A stretch of DNA of 64,000 bases from Neptunomonas antarctica (GTDB lineage Bacteria > Pseudomonadota > Gammaproteobacteria > Pseudomonadales > Balneatricaceae): positions 245,995 to 309,994 of the forward strand of contig NZ_LJSI01000021.1 of assembly GCF_001305295.1 (NCBI RefSeq). Direction: 5' to 3'. Positions 37,544-46,033 of this stretch are shown piece after piece; position 1 is the stretch's first letter, and every line of letters begins with the position of its first letter. The notes beneath the pieces were generated by a model, which was given only the letters and a program-made list of their open reading frames with translations, did not search any database and was not told where the DNA came from. The translations under genes were made by a program, and so were the position numbers.

Positions 37544-38029
37544 GCATGATGTTCTCAGTGTCAATAAGATTTAAAATAAGACACAAAAAATACAGAGCAG
37601 GAAAAAATAGTGATCACTCATTGATCTTTAAAGCAGCTGCTTTAAGATCATGGTAAAGGAATGAATAACAACAAGAGCATGGAAGCGTCTTTTGTCGTCG
37701 ATCGACACTACTCCATTATATCTTCAAGTTATTGATTTATAAATTTATGCGCCTCCAGTCCTAATATGTGTCCCTTTGTTAAGGGGGCAAAGCGTTATGA
37801 AGCCCTGATCTTTATTATTAGCTGTTGGAACATTTATCGGAAGCCTTCGTGCAAAAGATTCCTTCAATGCTGCGTAGGTGCTGGTGCGGATAAAATTGTC
37901 CGGCTGTTTGTCGATGAGCCAAAGATGCGGATGCTTGGGAAAATGTTCTAACGAGGTAAACAGCATGATGTTATGGAAGGGGACTTTTGGTATTAGGCTG
38001 ATAACTTCATAAATATAAAGGAATATATT
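37544..38029. other. Gene-poor stretch before the exported-protein cluster
   Basis: There is one open frame of 73 codons on the minus strand (37745-37966, starting MLFTSLEHFPKHPHLWLIDK). It has no ribosome site and I do not recognise it. It may be a fragment of a larger lost gene. An inverted repeat around 37627-37651 (TGATCTTTAAAGCAGC / GCTGCTTTAAGATCA) could be an operator or a terminator without a T-tract. The promoter of the following genes should lie near its right end. Confidence 0.4.
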
Positions 38030-38548
38030 GTGCTTAAAAAAATATGGTTTATTGGAATTATCTTAGCCATTGCTTCGAGTGTTTGCCATGCGGAGTACAA
38101 GGCATACGATATTGATGGGAAATATCGTGCTGTATTTGGAGGCGTACCAATATATGAAGCAGAGCTTGGTGCTGGTTCAGGCAAGCACAGAAGCTACAGT
38201 TATACTGACGAAAACTCATTGATTATTTATACTGCCACCTATCAAATCGGCAAAACAAATTTCACAAATGCAACCTTGGCGAAAGCTATAAAAAACTATG
38301 TTCACGGTCAGTCACTTGCTGTTGGCGGTAGTGTATTGTCTTATATGCAAAAAACCATCAATGGAAACCAGTCCGCGATATTTGAAATTCAATATAAAAT
38401 GCAAGGCGTAATAATTAACAAATACGCAGTTGTTTCCTATAAAAACGGACATTTTTATCAATGGGCAATTCAGGAATTACCAGTACACAGTAAGTTAGAT
38501 GGTAATCATATTTTTAATACTCATCTGAAAAGTTTTTTGGTTCACTGA
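38030..38548 (+). CDS. Exported protein of unknown function
   Basis: A 172-aa protein with a clear signal peptide (MLKK, hydrophobic core to residue ~17, cleavage near CHA-E). The mature ~150 residues are rich in strands (YKAYDIDGKYRAVFGG, then SYTDENSLIIYTATYQIG). This resembles a small periplasmic fold, but no family is recognised. GTG 38030 is used, with AAGGA seven bases upstream. It is the first of four small plus-strand genes (38030-39728) that all encode exported or membrane proteins. Confidence 0.65.
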   Translation: MLKKIWFIGIILAIASSVCHAEYKAYDIDGKYRAVFGGVPIYEAELGAGSGKHRSYSYTDENSLIIYTATYQIGKTNFTNATLAKAIKNYVHGQSLAVGGSVLSYMQKTINGNQSAIFEIQYKMQGVIINKYAVVSYKNGHFYQWAIQELPVHSKLDGNHIFNTHLKSFLVH

Positions 38549-38691
38549 ATTTGACTCAAACCATACAGGTTACTTAAGTACGTTCTGCTCACAAAAAGAC
38601 ATGTCCTTCAGCGGAAGGTTTAGGTGAGCAAGGAATAGAACCTACAGTTCCTTGCAATTACGGGGGGTAGGATTTAAAACAAGGAGGGGTT

Positions 38692-38988
38692 ATGGCAGCG
38701 ATATTTTTTGACTTATTAATTGCACACTTGATAGCAAACAAACAAAACAGCCTTTGGGTTCAAGTGCCATTAGTAATAGTTGGCGGGATAACAGCATCAT
38801 GCTTGGGAGCGTATATCCTGTATTTATTGCCTGATGATCTTTTCATGGAAACAGCAAGGCAATCCGCAGTCAGGGCAATATCAGGACTTCTTCCGCACAT
38901 GCTTATAACAACGGTTTTCTTTATTATCTTTAAAACAAGAAAATCAAAAATAAATAATGCGGCGTCAACGGATGACGTGCGCAGTTAA
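38692..38988 (+). CDS. Small membrane protein of unknown function
   Basis: 98 aa with three hydrophobic segments: near residues 3-15, 24-46 (VQVPLVIVGGITASCLGAYI) and 66-82 (LLPHMLITTVFFIIF), and a basic cytoplasmic tail. AAGGAGG six bases before the ATG makes translation likely. Located in the cluster of exported and membrane proteins. Confidence 0.62.
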   Translation: MAAIFFDLLIAHLIANKQNSLWVQVPLVIVGGITASCLGAYILYLLPDDLFMETARQSAVRAISGLLPHMLITTVFFIIFKTRKSKINNAASTDDVRS

Positions 38989-39011
38989 TCCAGCAATAAC
39001 AAGGAAATGTT

Positions 39012-39461
39012 ATGAAGAAGATAGTTTTAGTGGGTTTGTTTTTTAGCTTTCCTGTGAGCGCAGGATGGTTTGATCAAGATCCAGCTAATTATGATGAATG
39101 TGTGCTTAGTATGATGGGAGATAAAGATAAAGTCCTGATCTATCACGCACGAAAAGCTTGCGAAAAAAGATTTCCATTTGTTCGAGAGCTAAAAAATGAT
39201 GAAGCTGATGTCTCCTGGGGTGCAACCGACACAGGGCTCATTTTGGCGCCAGAATCAAAATGGTCTGATTATAGAATAAAACAAGTAACAGCTGATTTCT
39301 CTACTACTCCATGTGGGGTAGAAAAGCCTTGGGGCAATATCACAAAAACTCTATCCGTTTCTTTTATTTCTGACGGCTCCTACGGAGAAATTGAAACGCA
39401 AGAACGTAATTTTAAGTGTATGAGTAATAAAATAATATACGGGATCGTGAAGCCTTTCTAG
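39012..39461 (+). CDS. Exported cysteine-containing protein of unknown function
   Basis: 149 aa. A signal peptide (MKKIVLVGLFFSFPVSAG) is followed by a mature domain with four cysteines (YDECVL, KACEKR, TTPCGV, FKCMS) that could form two disulfides in the periplasm. AAGGAA precedes the ATG. It starts 23 nt after the membrane-protein gene, so co-transcription is likely. No family recognised. Confidence 0.64.
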   Translation: MKKIVLVGLFFSFPVSAGWFDQDPANYDECVLSMMGDKDKVLIYHARKACEKRFPFVRELKNDEADVSWGATDTGLILAPESKWSDYRIKQVTADFSTTPCGVEKPWGNITKTLSVSFISDGSYGEIETQERNFKCMSNKIIYGIVKPF

Positions 39462-39488
39462 TTTTAAGATTAAGCAAGAGGGTTTGTG

Positions 39489-39728
39489 ATGTTTGAAGAG
39501 CATAAAGGAAAATACGACAGCGAGCTGCCAAAACGTGACTGGTTCGGGGATATAATGTTGTGGGGATTTGGTGGAACGGTTATCGGTGTTGTGCTAATAG
39601 CAATATTTGATAGCCCTTTACTGCGACAGATATCATCCGTCCCTATGTTTATATTTTCGGCTTTATGCCTTGGGGTTGTTGTGTTGTTTTTATTGAAAAC
39701 ACTAATCGATGTTTGGTCTTGGGTATAG
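39489..39728 (+). CDS. Small two-span membrane protein
   Basis: 79 aa: a charged N-terminus (FEEHKGKYDSELPKRDWF), then two membrane spans near residues 23-43 and 50-75. ATG 39489 is preferred over GTG 39486 because GAGGG lies six bases before it. It is the last gene of the four-gene exported/membrane cluster. Function unknown. Confidence 0.58.
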   Translation: MFEEHKGKYDSELPKRDWFGDIMLWGFGGTVIGVVLIAIFDSPLLRQISSVPMFIFSALCLGVVVLFLLKTLIDVWSWV

Positions 39729-39825
39729 CAGATTGACATAGCAACGGATGGCTAGATGGCCGCTGAAGAAATAGTGATAGGGGAAAGCTTGCTAATGATT
39801 TCGGATAAAAAATGGGAGAAATCGT

Positions 39826-40413
39826 TTGGGTGGTTCGGGTAGTGGGAGACGATTAGGGGCGGGCAATAAAGCGACAACGGATACAGTAAACCGGATTGAT
39901 ATACGCTTTATGCGCAAGCAGGGGTTTTTAGTGCCCGGGGTTACAGGTTCGTTGAATTGGCTCCGAGGTAGTCGGCCTTGTGGGAGCATATCGTTTCACA
40001 GTTACGAAGATGAACTGGTTTTGCAGTACAGGATCAATGGAATAGGGGAGCCTTATTCTGTTAAACAGATGGTAGCGCTGACACGCACCGCTTGTCATTT
40101 TGGTGGAGACCGGTTGTGGTTTAGCTGTCCTTCCTGTCATAAGCGTGTAGGGCTTCTATACGGGTTACATGTCGAGTTTAAGTGTAGGCACTGCTACAAA
40201 CTTTCTTATACTTCACAGCAGCAGGGGTATATGGACCGAGTGATTAATCAAAAGCACGCGCTAGGGCAACGCATATTTGAGGATTACAGCAACGGTCGCG
40301 GATACATCAAGCGTAAAGGATTGCACTGGGCGACGTTCGAAAAGCTTCATGCGCGTTATCAGGCGCTTGAGCAGGTATGGTGTAAGTCTGCGCTTAATTA
40401 TATTAATTCTTGA
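39826..40413 (+). CDS. Zinc-ribbon protein common on mobile elements
   Basis: 195 aa. The N-terminus MGGSGSGRR is followed by a beta-rich domain and a four-cysteine zinc ribbon (CPSCHKRVGLLY at ~105, CRHCYKLSYTSQ at ~128), then a helical C-terminus. I know this arrangement from uncharacterised proteins of plasmids and islands. Nucleic-acid binding is plausible but unproven. The start is TTG 39826, with GGAGA six bases upstream. No in-frame ATG reaches the conserved N-terminus. Confidence 0.7.
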   Translation: MGGSGSGRRLGAGNKATTDTVNRIDIRFMRKQGFLVPGVTGSLNWLRGSRPCGSISFHSYEDELVLQYRINGIGEPYSVKQMVALTRTACHFGGDRLWFSCPSCHKRVGLLYGLHVEFKCRHCYKLSYTSQQQGYMDRVINQKHALGQRIFEDYSNGRGYIKRKGLHWATFEKLHARYQALEQVWCKSALNYINS

Positions 40414-40591
40414 ATAAGCGGTATGTTCTGCGCTGTTCCCCATAGGGTTTCCTTAGGGGTATTTGACTGCTATGTGGCCTTGTTTTGCGCGCACTGCTCG
40501 TTCCATAACTATAGTGTTGCATTAGTGTCTTTTTGGCGTGTGATTCGCTTTTCAACCATAACAAAACTTAACAGATCAGGCATTGCAAAAA

Positions 40592-41428
40592 TCATTGTGT
40601 GTCTGGCTGGAAGTTCTCTGCTAGGGCTTGGTTGCTGTACTCTTCTAACCATTCATCAGTGCTTTGGTTCTCTAACCTACTAACGCTATGATTCATCTCC
40701 TTTACTTCTTTACTCTTAATTACTTTATTCTTTATTACGCGCTTTTTAGTACACGTACTATAAACAGGCTCAAGCCCTTGTGATGCGTGGCTTTGAACTA
40801 TTTCCTTGTCAGGTCTTCTTGTCAGGCTGTTGTCAGGTAATTGACCGGTGCTTGTCAGGCGATTGTCAGGTAATTGACAGGTATTTTGTATCTCTTCAAT
40901 GCTAATGTTTAGCGGTTTAAATGAATGCTTACTGAGTTTTCCATTTACAACTTCACCGGTAAAAACAATCTCTTTCAGCTTTCCCATACAGTCGTGATAA
41001 CCGGAAGGGCGCTTAGGTTTATTTAAACCAGTTGAGCTCCAGAATTGTAGAAAGGCTCTGCTTTTTCCAGCATTGAACCGACCATTCGGAAGTGCTTCGC
41101 CTTTCTTGCCTGAATTTGTGCTTCTCTCGCGCTTTAGGCTGACATTGTAAGAAATAAAGCTGCTTATGCCGGTCACAATGTTATTAAAATTCAACGTCAG
41201 CCCACCAGCTCCGTGAGCTCCTTTGTAATAGCCGGTTGTATAGGCCGCAAAGATATAACCCTCTTTAGCTGTTGCGGTTAGGATTTCTTGAATTACCCAC
41301 TCGCGGTTTTCTTTTAGCCATTTGTCGCTAGTGGCAAGGTCGCCACTCTTAGGACGTAAGACTATGAGACCGTTTTCAACGGCCAGATAATCTGACCGCT
41401 GAAGTAGTTGAGGAATGATATCTAACAC
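40592..41428 (-). CDS. Candidate replication protein of the element (iterons inside the gene)
   Basis: 278 aa, not matched to a named family by eye. Residues 1-60 look like a phage-type DNA-binding or primase-adjacent domain (LRPKSGDLATSDKWLKENRE). The middle is basic (SLKRERSTNSGKKG). Residues ~190-215 contain two copies of an 11-residue unit (QLPDNRLTSTG and QLPDNSLTRRP) encoded by an 11-bp-periodic DNA array. Origin iterons inside an initiator gene are known from lambda O. By analogy this could be the element's initiator, but that is inference. GTG 41428 has GAGGAG five bases upstream, overlapping the end of the preceding gene. Confidence 0.55.
   Translation of the reverse strand: MLDIIPQLLQRSDYLAVENGLIVLRPKSGDLATSDKWLKENREWVIQEILTATAKEGYIFAAYTTGYYKGAHGAGGLTLNFNNIVTGISSFISYNVSLKRERSTNSGKKGEALPNGRFNAGKSRAFLQFWSSTGLNKPKRPSGYHDCMGKLKEIVFTGEVVNGKLSKHSFKPLNISIEEIQNTCQLPDNRLTSTGQLPDNSLTRRPDKEIVQSHASQGLEPVYSTCTKKRVIKNKVIKSKEVKEMNHSVSRLENQSTDEWLEEYSNQALAENFQPDTQ
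40806..40881. repeat. Seven iteron-like octamers, mostly 11 bp apart
   Basis: TTGTCAGG occurs at 40806, 40819, 40830, 40852 and 40863. Variants are TTGACCGG at 40841 and TTGACAGG at 40874. Starts are 13, 11, 11, 11, 11 and 11 bp apart, about one helical turn, so all sites face one side of the helix. The array lies inside the 278-aa reading frame although 11 is not a multiple of three. Confidence 0.8.
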
Positions 41429-41430
41429 GG

Positions 41431-41862
41431 CTACTCCTCGTTATTTAACGAGTCGCTTATATCTGAAAGACCACGGTTTGCTTGTTGGATTAAAAAAGTC
41501 TCTTTTAACTCATCGAGACTCGCTCCATCTTTTTGAGCACCTGCGGCCAACCAGTCTTCAAGCGTAGAAAAGAACCCTACGGCTTGCCCTTTGATCGAAT
41601 CGTCACTTGTTCCAGTCTCAAGCATATAGAGCGCAATTAGTTGAAGAGTGCCGCAAGTTGAGCTTCCGTGCTCTCGAAGGTGTTTCAGGTAGCTATAGGC
41701 AAGTGCTTCACCAGTATTGCAGCCTCCCCCATAACCTCCGGTTTTTGGTACGCTCCAGAATGACATGCCGCCAATGTTAGGTGATTTTTTGCTGATAAAG
41801 GGTAGGCGGTGTAATGGTATTTTTGCTTCTGGTGAGTACTTCAGCGTTTTGATAGTGGTCAT
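41431..41862 (-). CDS. Uncharacterised protein of the element's right-hand operon
   Basis: 143 aa, soluble. It has a glycine-rich patch (KTGGYGGGCNTGEALAYSYL) followed by helices (TLQLIALYML and SLDELKETFLIQQ). The ATG overlaps the stop of the preceding wHTH gene (ATGA), and its own stop is inside the ribosome site of the next gene. It therefore belongs to a tightly coupled operon of four genes. Function not recognised. Confidence 0.65.
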   Translation of the reverse strand: MTTIKTLKYSPEAKIPLHRLPFISKKSPNIGGMSFWSVPKTGGYGGGCNTGEALAYSYLKHLREHGSSTCGTLQLIALYMLETGTSDDSIKGQAVGFFSTLEDWLAAGAQKDGASLDELKETFLIQQANRGLSDISDSLNNEE

Positions 41863-42179
41863 GCTTCTGCTCCCTTGTAGTGCTTTACAAGAGCCTCGGC
41901 TGTTTCGCGGCTGTCATCGCTTAAGGTGTAGCGCGTAAAATAAACAGAGCGCCCGTGCCTGTGCTGGTGGGTTACCCTTTTACGGTGGAATACTAAGCCG
42001 TGTTTATGGGTTAGGGTGCTTATTGTGGAGTGAAGCGCCGTATCGCCGTATAAACTCGTAGCCTCCAGTGTAATAAGCGATCGTTTCAATAGGTGAGTTA
42101 GTGCTATGATCTTCAGCGGTAATGGTTTTGCTTTATTGCTGGTGGCCGCTGTCGGGGCGGCTACTAGTTCCTTTTTCAT
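41859..42179 (-). CDS. Small winged-helix-like DNA-binding protein
   Basis: 106 aa. ITLEATSLYGDTALHSTIST reads as a helix-turn-helix and HRHGRSVYFTRYTL as a wing. The Ala/Lys-rich N-terminus is unstructured. ATG 42179 is preferred over the longer frame (start 42218 inside alpA) because AAGGGGAAGGA lies just upstream and the AlpA stop is 10 nt away. It probably acts as a regulator or control protein of excision or replication. That role is inference from position. Confidence 0.6.
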   Translation of the reverse strand: MKKELVAAPTAATSNKAKPLPLKIIALTHLLKRSLITLEATSLYGDTALHSTISTLTHKHGLVFHRKRVTHQHRHGRSVYFTRYTLSDDSRETAEALVKHYKGAEA

Positions 42180-42189
42180 ATCCTTCCCC

Positions 42190-42423
42190 TTAAGCCGCTG
42201 TGTTCGGTTGGTTTTCAAACTGGCTTAACCACACTTCAAGAACGACACGGTCATACACAACCTTACGGCCCATCTTGCGATATGTAGGCGAATTGACACC
42301 GGCTAAAATACCAGTAACCCGGGAAAGTTTTAGTGTGGAAGGTTTGAAACCAATGAAGTCAGCCGCTTGATGAGTATCAAAGCGTAGTGGCTGATTATTT
42401 GAAAGTTCGCTGAAGTTTGTCAT
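42190..42423 (-). CDS. AlpA-like excisionase/regulator
   Basis: 77 aa with one MerR/AlpA-type helix-turn-helix (QAADFIGFKPSTLKLSRVTG, then a wing around YRKMGRKVVYDRVVLEVWL). AlpA-type proteins on islands activate the integrase or direct excision. GAGG lies seven bases before the ATG. It heads the four-gene minus-strand operon and lies between that operon and the 331-aa gene and integrase. Confidence 0.75.
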   Translation of the reverse strand: MTNFSELSNNQPLRFDTHQAADFIGFKPSTLKLSRVTGILAGVNSPTYRKMGRKVVYDRVVLEVWLSQFENQPNTAA

Positions 42424-42501
42424 GTTGCTGCCTCGTTATTTAATGGGAACGAGGCAATGATGTTGTGATGAGTTCTTTCGATCATTCTAACTAGGGAAGA
42501 G

Positions 42502-42521
42502 AAAACCCTAGTTAGGGTTTT
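42502..42521. terminator. Hairpin terminator after the 331-aa gene
   Basis: AAAACCCTA and TAGGGTTTT are perfectly paired around two bases. The stem is symmetric, so it can work on both strands. An overlapping longer pairing uses AACTAGGG at 42489-42496 with CCCTAGTT at 42506-42513. Confidence 0.8.
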
Positions 42522-42527
42522 AAAGTA

Positions 42528-43523
42528 TTATGAATTTGCCTTTATTGCCTGATTAGCCGCGGCAAATTTTTTGTCTAAGTTCGATTGTGATATACCATCT
42601 AGGGTTCCATATTCCTCTATTAATCTCGTACTTACAGCTGATTGATTAATTCGAGGTGAGTCTGTTAATTGCTTAAGCAGGCCGCCAATGATGTGTAAGT
42701 AAGTGGTTTCTTCTCTTTGCTTTAAAGGCTTTTCAGCCTTGGGTTCCGCCGCCGAAAGAGAGTCAACGAACCTTTGGATTTCTTTCTGTCGGATAATGAC
42801 AACAGCATCTTCAGGCAAGCCGTCGGCAGGGTAGTACTTGCTCTCGATGTCACTTTCTTCTTGTTTGGTATTTTTATCTGATTGATTTTGCAGCTGTGCC
42901 CATTGTTCATTGTTTTCACTGACAAGCCACGTGCCGTCTAAGCTCACTAAATCGATTTCCGGTCCGCCAAGTAGTGTATGGAAAAATGTATTGTGTAAAT
43001 CTAGCGTTTCTGCGCCTATAAGAGGTAGATCCCATATGCCCTCAATAGAAGGTACGGACATGGGTTCATCCAACTCAATCACTATGTTTTTTTTAGGTAT
43101 GTGCTGTCCTTTATAACCTAAACTTATTGTCGTGCCTTCAGGTAGCTGATAGGTAAGACTTTCTAATGCTTGCCGTTGATCATCATTCAAACCCAACTCA
43201 GCTAAAGCTCTATGGGCTGCAATTTTAACTTCTTCGGAAAGGTCCTTATCTTCTAGTATCGGGTTCGAGTATCCATTTGACATTGCGTTTAACATACCAC
43301 CGGGATAATGGAGGAAAATGAGTAATTTTGCCTGCTCGCTAGGGATGGGTTTTCCTATTCGGGCTTTCGCATGATTAATTAGATTGATGGATAAAGCGAT
43401 ATGCTTCTCCATAGCTAATTGCAAAACGTCTGCGACTGTTACCTCTTCTTCGAAAACTGCTGATAGATAATCAGCTGTAGCGTTAACAGTGAGAAAATTT
43501 TTAAGTTTAAACAGCTTGCTCAT
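42528..43523 (-). CDS. Uncharacterised integrase-associated protein
   Basis: 331 aa, acidic and soluble. The N-terminus (FLTVNATADYLSAVFEEEVT) reads as a small helical DNA-binding-like module of the kind found next to integrases on Pseudomonas-type islands. The central part is beta-rich (GTTISLGYKGQHIPKKNIV, then SLDGTWLVSEN). The C-terminal ~60 residues (TDSPRINQSAVSTRLIEEYG) look like a helical domain. It sits between the integrase and AlpA genes with its own terminator. The role is unknown. A conserved pairing with the integrase is from memory of similar islands. Confidence 0.65.
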   Translation of the reverse strand: MSKLFKLKNFLTVNATADYLSAVFEEEVTVADVLQLAMEKHIALSINLINHAKARIGKPIPSEQAKLLIFLHYPGGMLNAMSNGYSNPILEDKDLSEEVKIAAHRALAELGLNDDQRQALESLTYQLPEGTTISLGYKGQHIPKKNIVIELDEPMSVPSIEGIWDLPLIGAETLDLHNTFFHTLLGGPEIDLVSLDGTWLVSENNEQWAQLQNQSDKNTKQEESDIESKYYPADGLPEDAVVIIRQKEIQRFVDSLSAAEPKAEKPLKQREETTYLHIIGGLLKQLTDSPRINQSAVSTRLIEEYGTLDGISQSNLDKKFAAANQAIKANS

Positions 43524-43619
43524 AAAACACTTTCCTTAGTGCCCCTGATCAATACAGCGCCAGCCTGATAGGGTTTCAGGCTTTCGGGAGCTACCCTAGG
43601 CGCTGCCAATTTTTAAGAT

Positions 43620-44960
43620 CTAATTCCGAGCAACCTTTGTTATAACGTCATTATCAGCCGCAAGAACTTCAGGTGTATTCTTACTGGCGAACAGGTCAAC
43701 ATAGTCACGCGCCAAGTCTGGCTTTAAGTGCCCATAGTGCTTGATAGTCGTTTGTATGTCTGTATGTCCCATCAACTTTGAAACCGTCAGGAGATCGGCT
43801 CCTAAGAGGATCAGAAGCGAAGCAAAGTTATGTCTTAATGTGTAAAGGTCCATATCAGAAGGAAGGCCCGATAGGTCTTTGATTTTTCGCCAAGGCTTTT
43901 GCATTGATGTTTTATCCATGCGGCCGCCAGTGCGAGCACTTGGGAATACATAACCAGTAGCTGGGTTGCCGTTTTGTTTCTTCCAGCTTTTCAGGATGGA
44001 GATCAGTGGGTGAGAAATAGGGAAGGTACGTGGCTCAGGTTGATGGTGTGCTGTCTTTTCAATAGTTTTCCTAATAGTGCGGAAGTCTAAATTTACTTGA
44101 TCCCATCTAAGGCCAAATAGATCGCCCGGGCGTAGCCCGGTGTAATACATCGTCATAATCCAAGGTTTGACATGGTCTGCGAATTCTAAGGAATCAAGAT
44201 CTGGTAAAGATGGTTTGCCGTGGGCAAGGGTGTTTCTTCTCTGCCTGCGTTTTTCTTCTTGATAAGCCTCGATACCATTAAAGAAAAGTATTGTTTCTTT
44301 ATCACTCATAAAACGGCGGCCTGTACCGGATGCGCCTAATTCATCTTCTGTCAGGTGTGGTTTATCAAGCTGGCATCCCGTGAGCTGGTGGGCTTCAATA
44401 GTGCCAGTTTTAACAGCATGATTCAGGCATGTTTTAAGAGCACCAAATGTCCGTTTAATCGTTTCATGATGGAGGCCTTTGGTTTCTTTTTCTGCCTGCC
44501 AGCGCCTTACGTCTTTAGGTGAAATGCTACCCATTGGAAGCGGCAACCAAGCCGGAAAGTGTTTTTTAATAGTGGAGATTGTTTGTTCACCGGACTTTTT
44601 GCGTTTTTGGTAGGCTATGTATATATCTTCGATGTAAGCGCCCAACGTTTGAAAATGTCGGTTAGCGGCTTCCGTTTTTATACCCTGCTTGGCTTCCTGT
44701 ACGTCTTCACCTGAAGTAATGCGGCCAATGATTCTTTTAGCTTCTCGTTGTGCTTGGTTTAGTGTGAGGCCAGGGTACTTGCCTAAAGTAAAGGTTCTTT
44801 GTCTACCTTCAGTGTTGCGGTATTTTAAGCGATAAGAAATAGCAGTCTTTAATCTGATGACATAAAAACCCCCAATGGCCGTATCCCATAGTTCCTCACG
44901 TTCTACTGAGGTATTAGCAAAGTTGGAAAGTACTTCAACAGTGAATTTTTTATTATTCAT
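43620..44960 (-). CDS. int: Tyrosine recombinase integrase
   Basis: 446 aa. This enzyme catalyses element integration and excision at tRNA-Val. The N-terminal arm-type domain is of the island-integrase kind (IGGFYVIRLKTAISYRLKYR, then FTLGKYPGLTLNQAQREAK). A SAM-like core-binding domain spans ~110-215. The catalytic residues are in place: Arg in YTGLRPGDL (~275), His-x-x-Arg in TLRHNFAS, His in GHTDIQTT and the nucleophile Tyr in HYGHL (~407). It lies at the right end, 166 bp from attR, transcribed inward, unlike the many islands whose integrase adjoins the tRNA copy. Confidence 0.95.
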   Translation of the reverse strand: MNNKKFTVEVLSNFANTSVEREELWDTAIGGFYVIRLKTAISYRLKYRNTEGRQRTFTLGKYPGLTLNQAQREAKRIIGRITSGEDVQEAKQGIKTEAANRHFQTLGAYIEDIYIAYQKRKKSGEQTISTIKKHFPAWLPLPMGSISPKDVRRWQAEKETKGLHHETIKRTFGALKTCLNHAVKTGTIEAHQLTGCQLDKPHLTEDELGASGTGRRFMSDKETILFFNGIEAYQEEKRRQRRNTLAHGKPSLPDLDSLEFADHVKPWIMTMYYTGLRPGDLFGLRWDQVNLDFRTIRKTIEKTAHHQPEPRTFPISHPLISILKSWKKQNGNPATGYVFPSARTGGRMDKTSMQKPWRKIKDLSGLPSDMDLYTLRHNFASLLILLGADLLTVSKLMGHTDIQTTIKHYGHLKPDLARDYVDLFASKNTPEVLAADNDVITKVARN

Positions 44961-45125
44961 AAAGGTCGCTTCTCCGTGTGACCAATATGTGACCAGAATC
45001 TACATACCTCTGTCAACCTTAATTACCCATGGCAACACATAATGTGGTATTTAAGCTTCTGATATTATTGAATTTATAATTACTATTTGGTTAGTCGTGG
45101 TATGCGCTGTATTGTGAAATTAACC

Positions 45126-45176
45126 CCTTGACATGGTAGAGGTCGGCGATTCGAATTCGCCTAGTCCTACCAAATT
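45126..45176 (+). repeat. attR: right 51-bp direct repeat
   Basis: Identical to 26849-26899. Here only the 3' half of the tRNA is present. The preceding bases do not continue the tRNA, so no functional tRNA is encoded at this end. Confidence 0.95.
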
Positions 45177-45184
45177 TTTAACGA

Positions 45185-45225
45185 AAACAGCCGCTTACGG
45201 ATTACTCCGGGCGGCTGTTTTTGTT
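45185..45225 (+). terminator. Original chromosomal tRNA-Val terminator, now past attR
   Basis: AAACAGCCGC pairs perfectly with GCGGCTGTTT, and a T-tract follows. It is the better-paired counterpart of the element-borne version at 26913. Confidence 0.8.
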
Positions 45226-45442
45226 TGTGCTTTCCTGTGTTAGCAAATAGCCTTGAGTAAGCGTCTTCAAATTGATGCCGAGTAGATCAAGAATCAATCT
45301 GAATTTGCAAGACAACGATGCGATGAACCAGATTCAAGGATGCCGTGGGTTCGAAGCGAAACGGTTTGAAATTCAAATATAAACAATACTCATGAACCGC
45401 TTGGCTTAAAGAAATAATTTTGACCCAACTGATTCTGATTTG

Positions 45443-45676
45443 TCAGTTGTGCAAGCTTAGTAACATTTGAATGTCACGATGATCTAAATTTTCAAGTAAA
45501 TCCTGCTCTTCCTTTGATAAGTTGCCTGTTGTATCAATGTAGGTTTTGATTTCAAACGCAACTTCGGATGTAGAAAGGTAATAAAAAGAAGGATGAGCGT
45601 CAGAAATTTTAGCTATGATTTTATTAATCATGGTTTTTTGCTTTTCGCTCTTTAAGTTTTTATGTCTTTCTTCCAT
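45443..45676 (-). CDS. Small hypothetical protein
   Basis: 77 aa, highly charged, beginning MEERHKNLKSEKQKTMINKI. It may start instead at Met16 (45631), before IAKISDAHPSFYYLST. The rest is a helical stretch (EVAFEIKTYIDTTGNLSKEE, then LLENLDHRDIQMLL). There is no recognised domain and the ribosome site is weak. The amino-acid pattern looks coding. Confidence 0.45.
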   Translation of the reverse strand: MEERHKNLKSEKQKTMINKIIAKISDAHPSFYYLSTSEVAFEIKTYIDTTGNLSKEEQDLLENLDHRDIQMLLSLHN

Positions 45677-46033
45677 TCTTTAATTAAGCCTATTCAGAGT
45701 TAAATAATATAAAAACTATAACATCTAGCTGCCGGCTCTGGAAGTGATTGTAAAAGGCACTATTTTTCGTAATAGATTGGACGTAAAAGAGCGTTTATTC
45801 TGCCTTTACTCGTCAATAATATTGATCCGGAACACTCGGCTCGTGCATTGAAAAATTATTCGCTTCATTTTCAACTCGTTCAAATTGCCTTGTGGTAGGC
45901 TTTCAACACGAACTAAAGCGCGAATTCAACTCCCAAGAGCAACACCGGCAATTGGAGCTACTTTTAACACTCTGTCCCGGGCAGCCGGGATATTTATAAT
46001 TCAAATCGTATTTAAAATGAGTAAAGGGTAAAA
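45677..46033. other. Intergenic region upstream of the YfcC-family gene
   Basis: About 360 bp with no convincing gene. It holds the ribosome site AAAGGG used by the transporter gene and presumably its promoter. No repeat or RNA gene was seen. Confidence 0.5.

Noticed and set aside
40423..40683. 86-codon plus-strand frame opposite the end of the 278-aa gene
   Set aside because: It overlaps an operon gene on the other strand and has no ribosome site.
40806..40881. CRISPR array
   Set aside because: The repeats are only 8 bp with 3-bp gaps and lie inside a gene. No spacers or cas genes are present.
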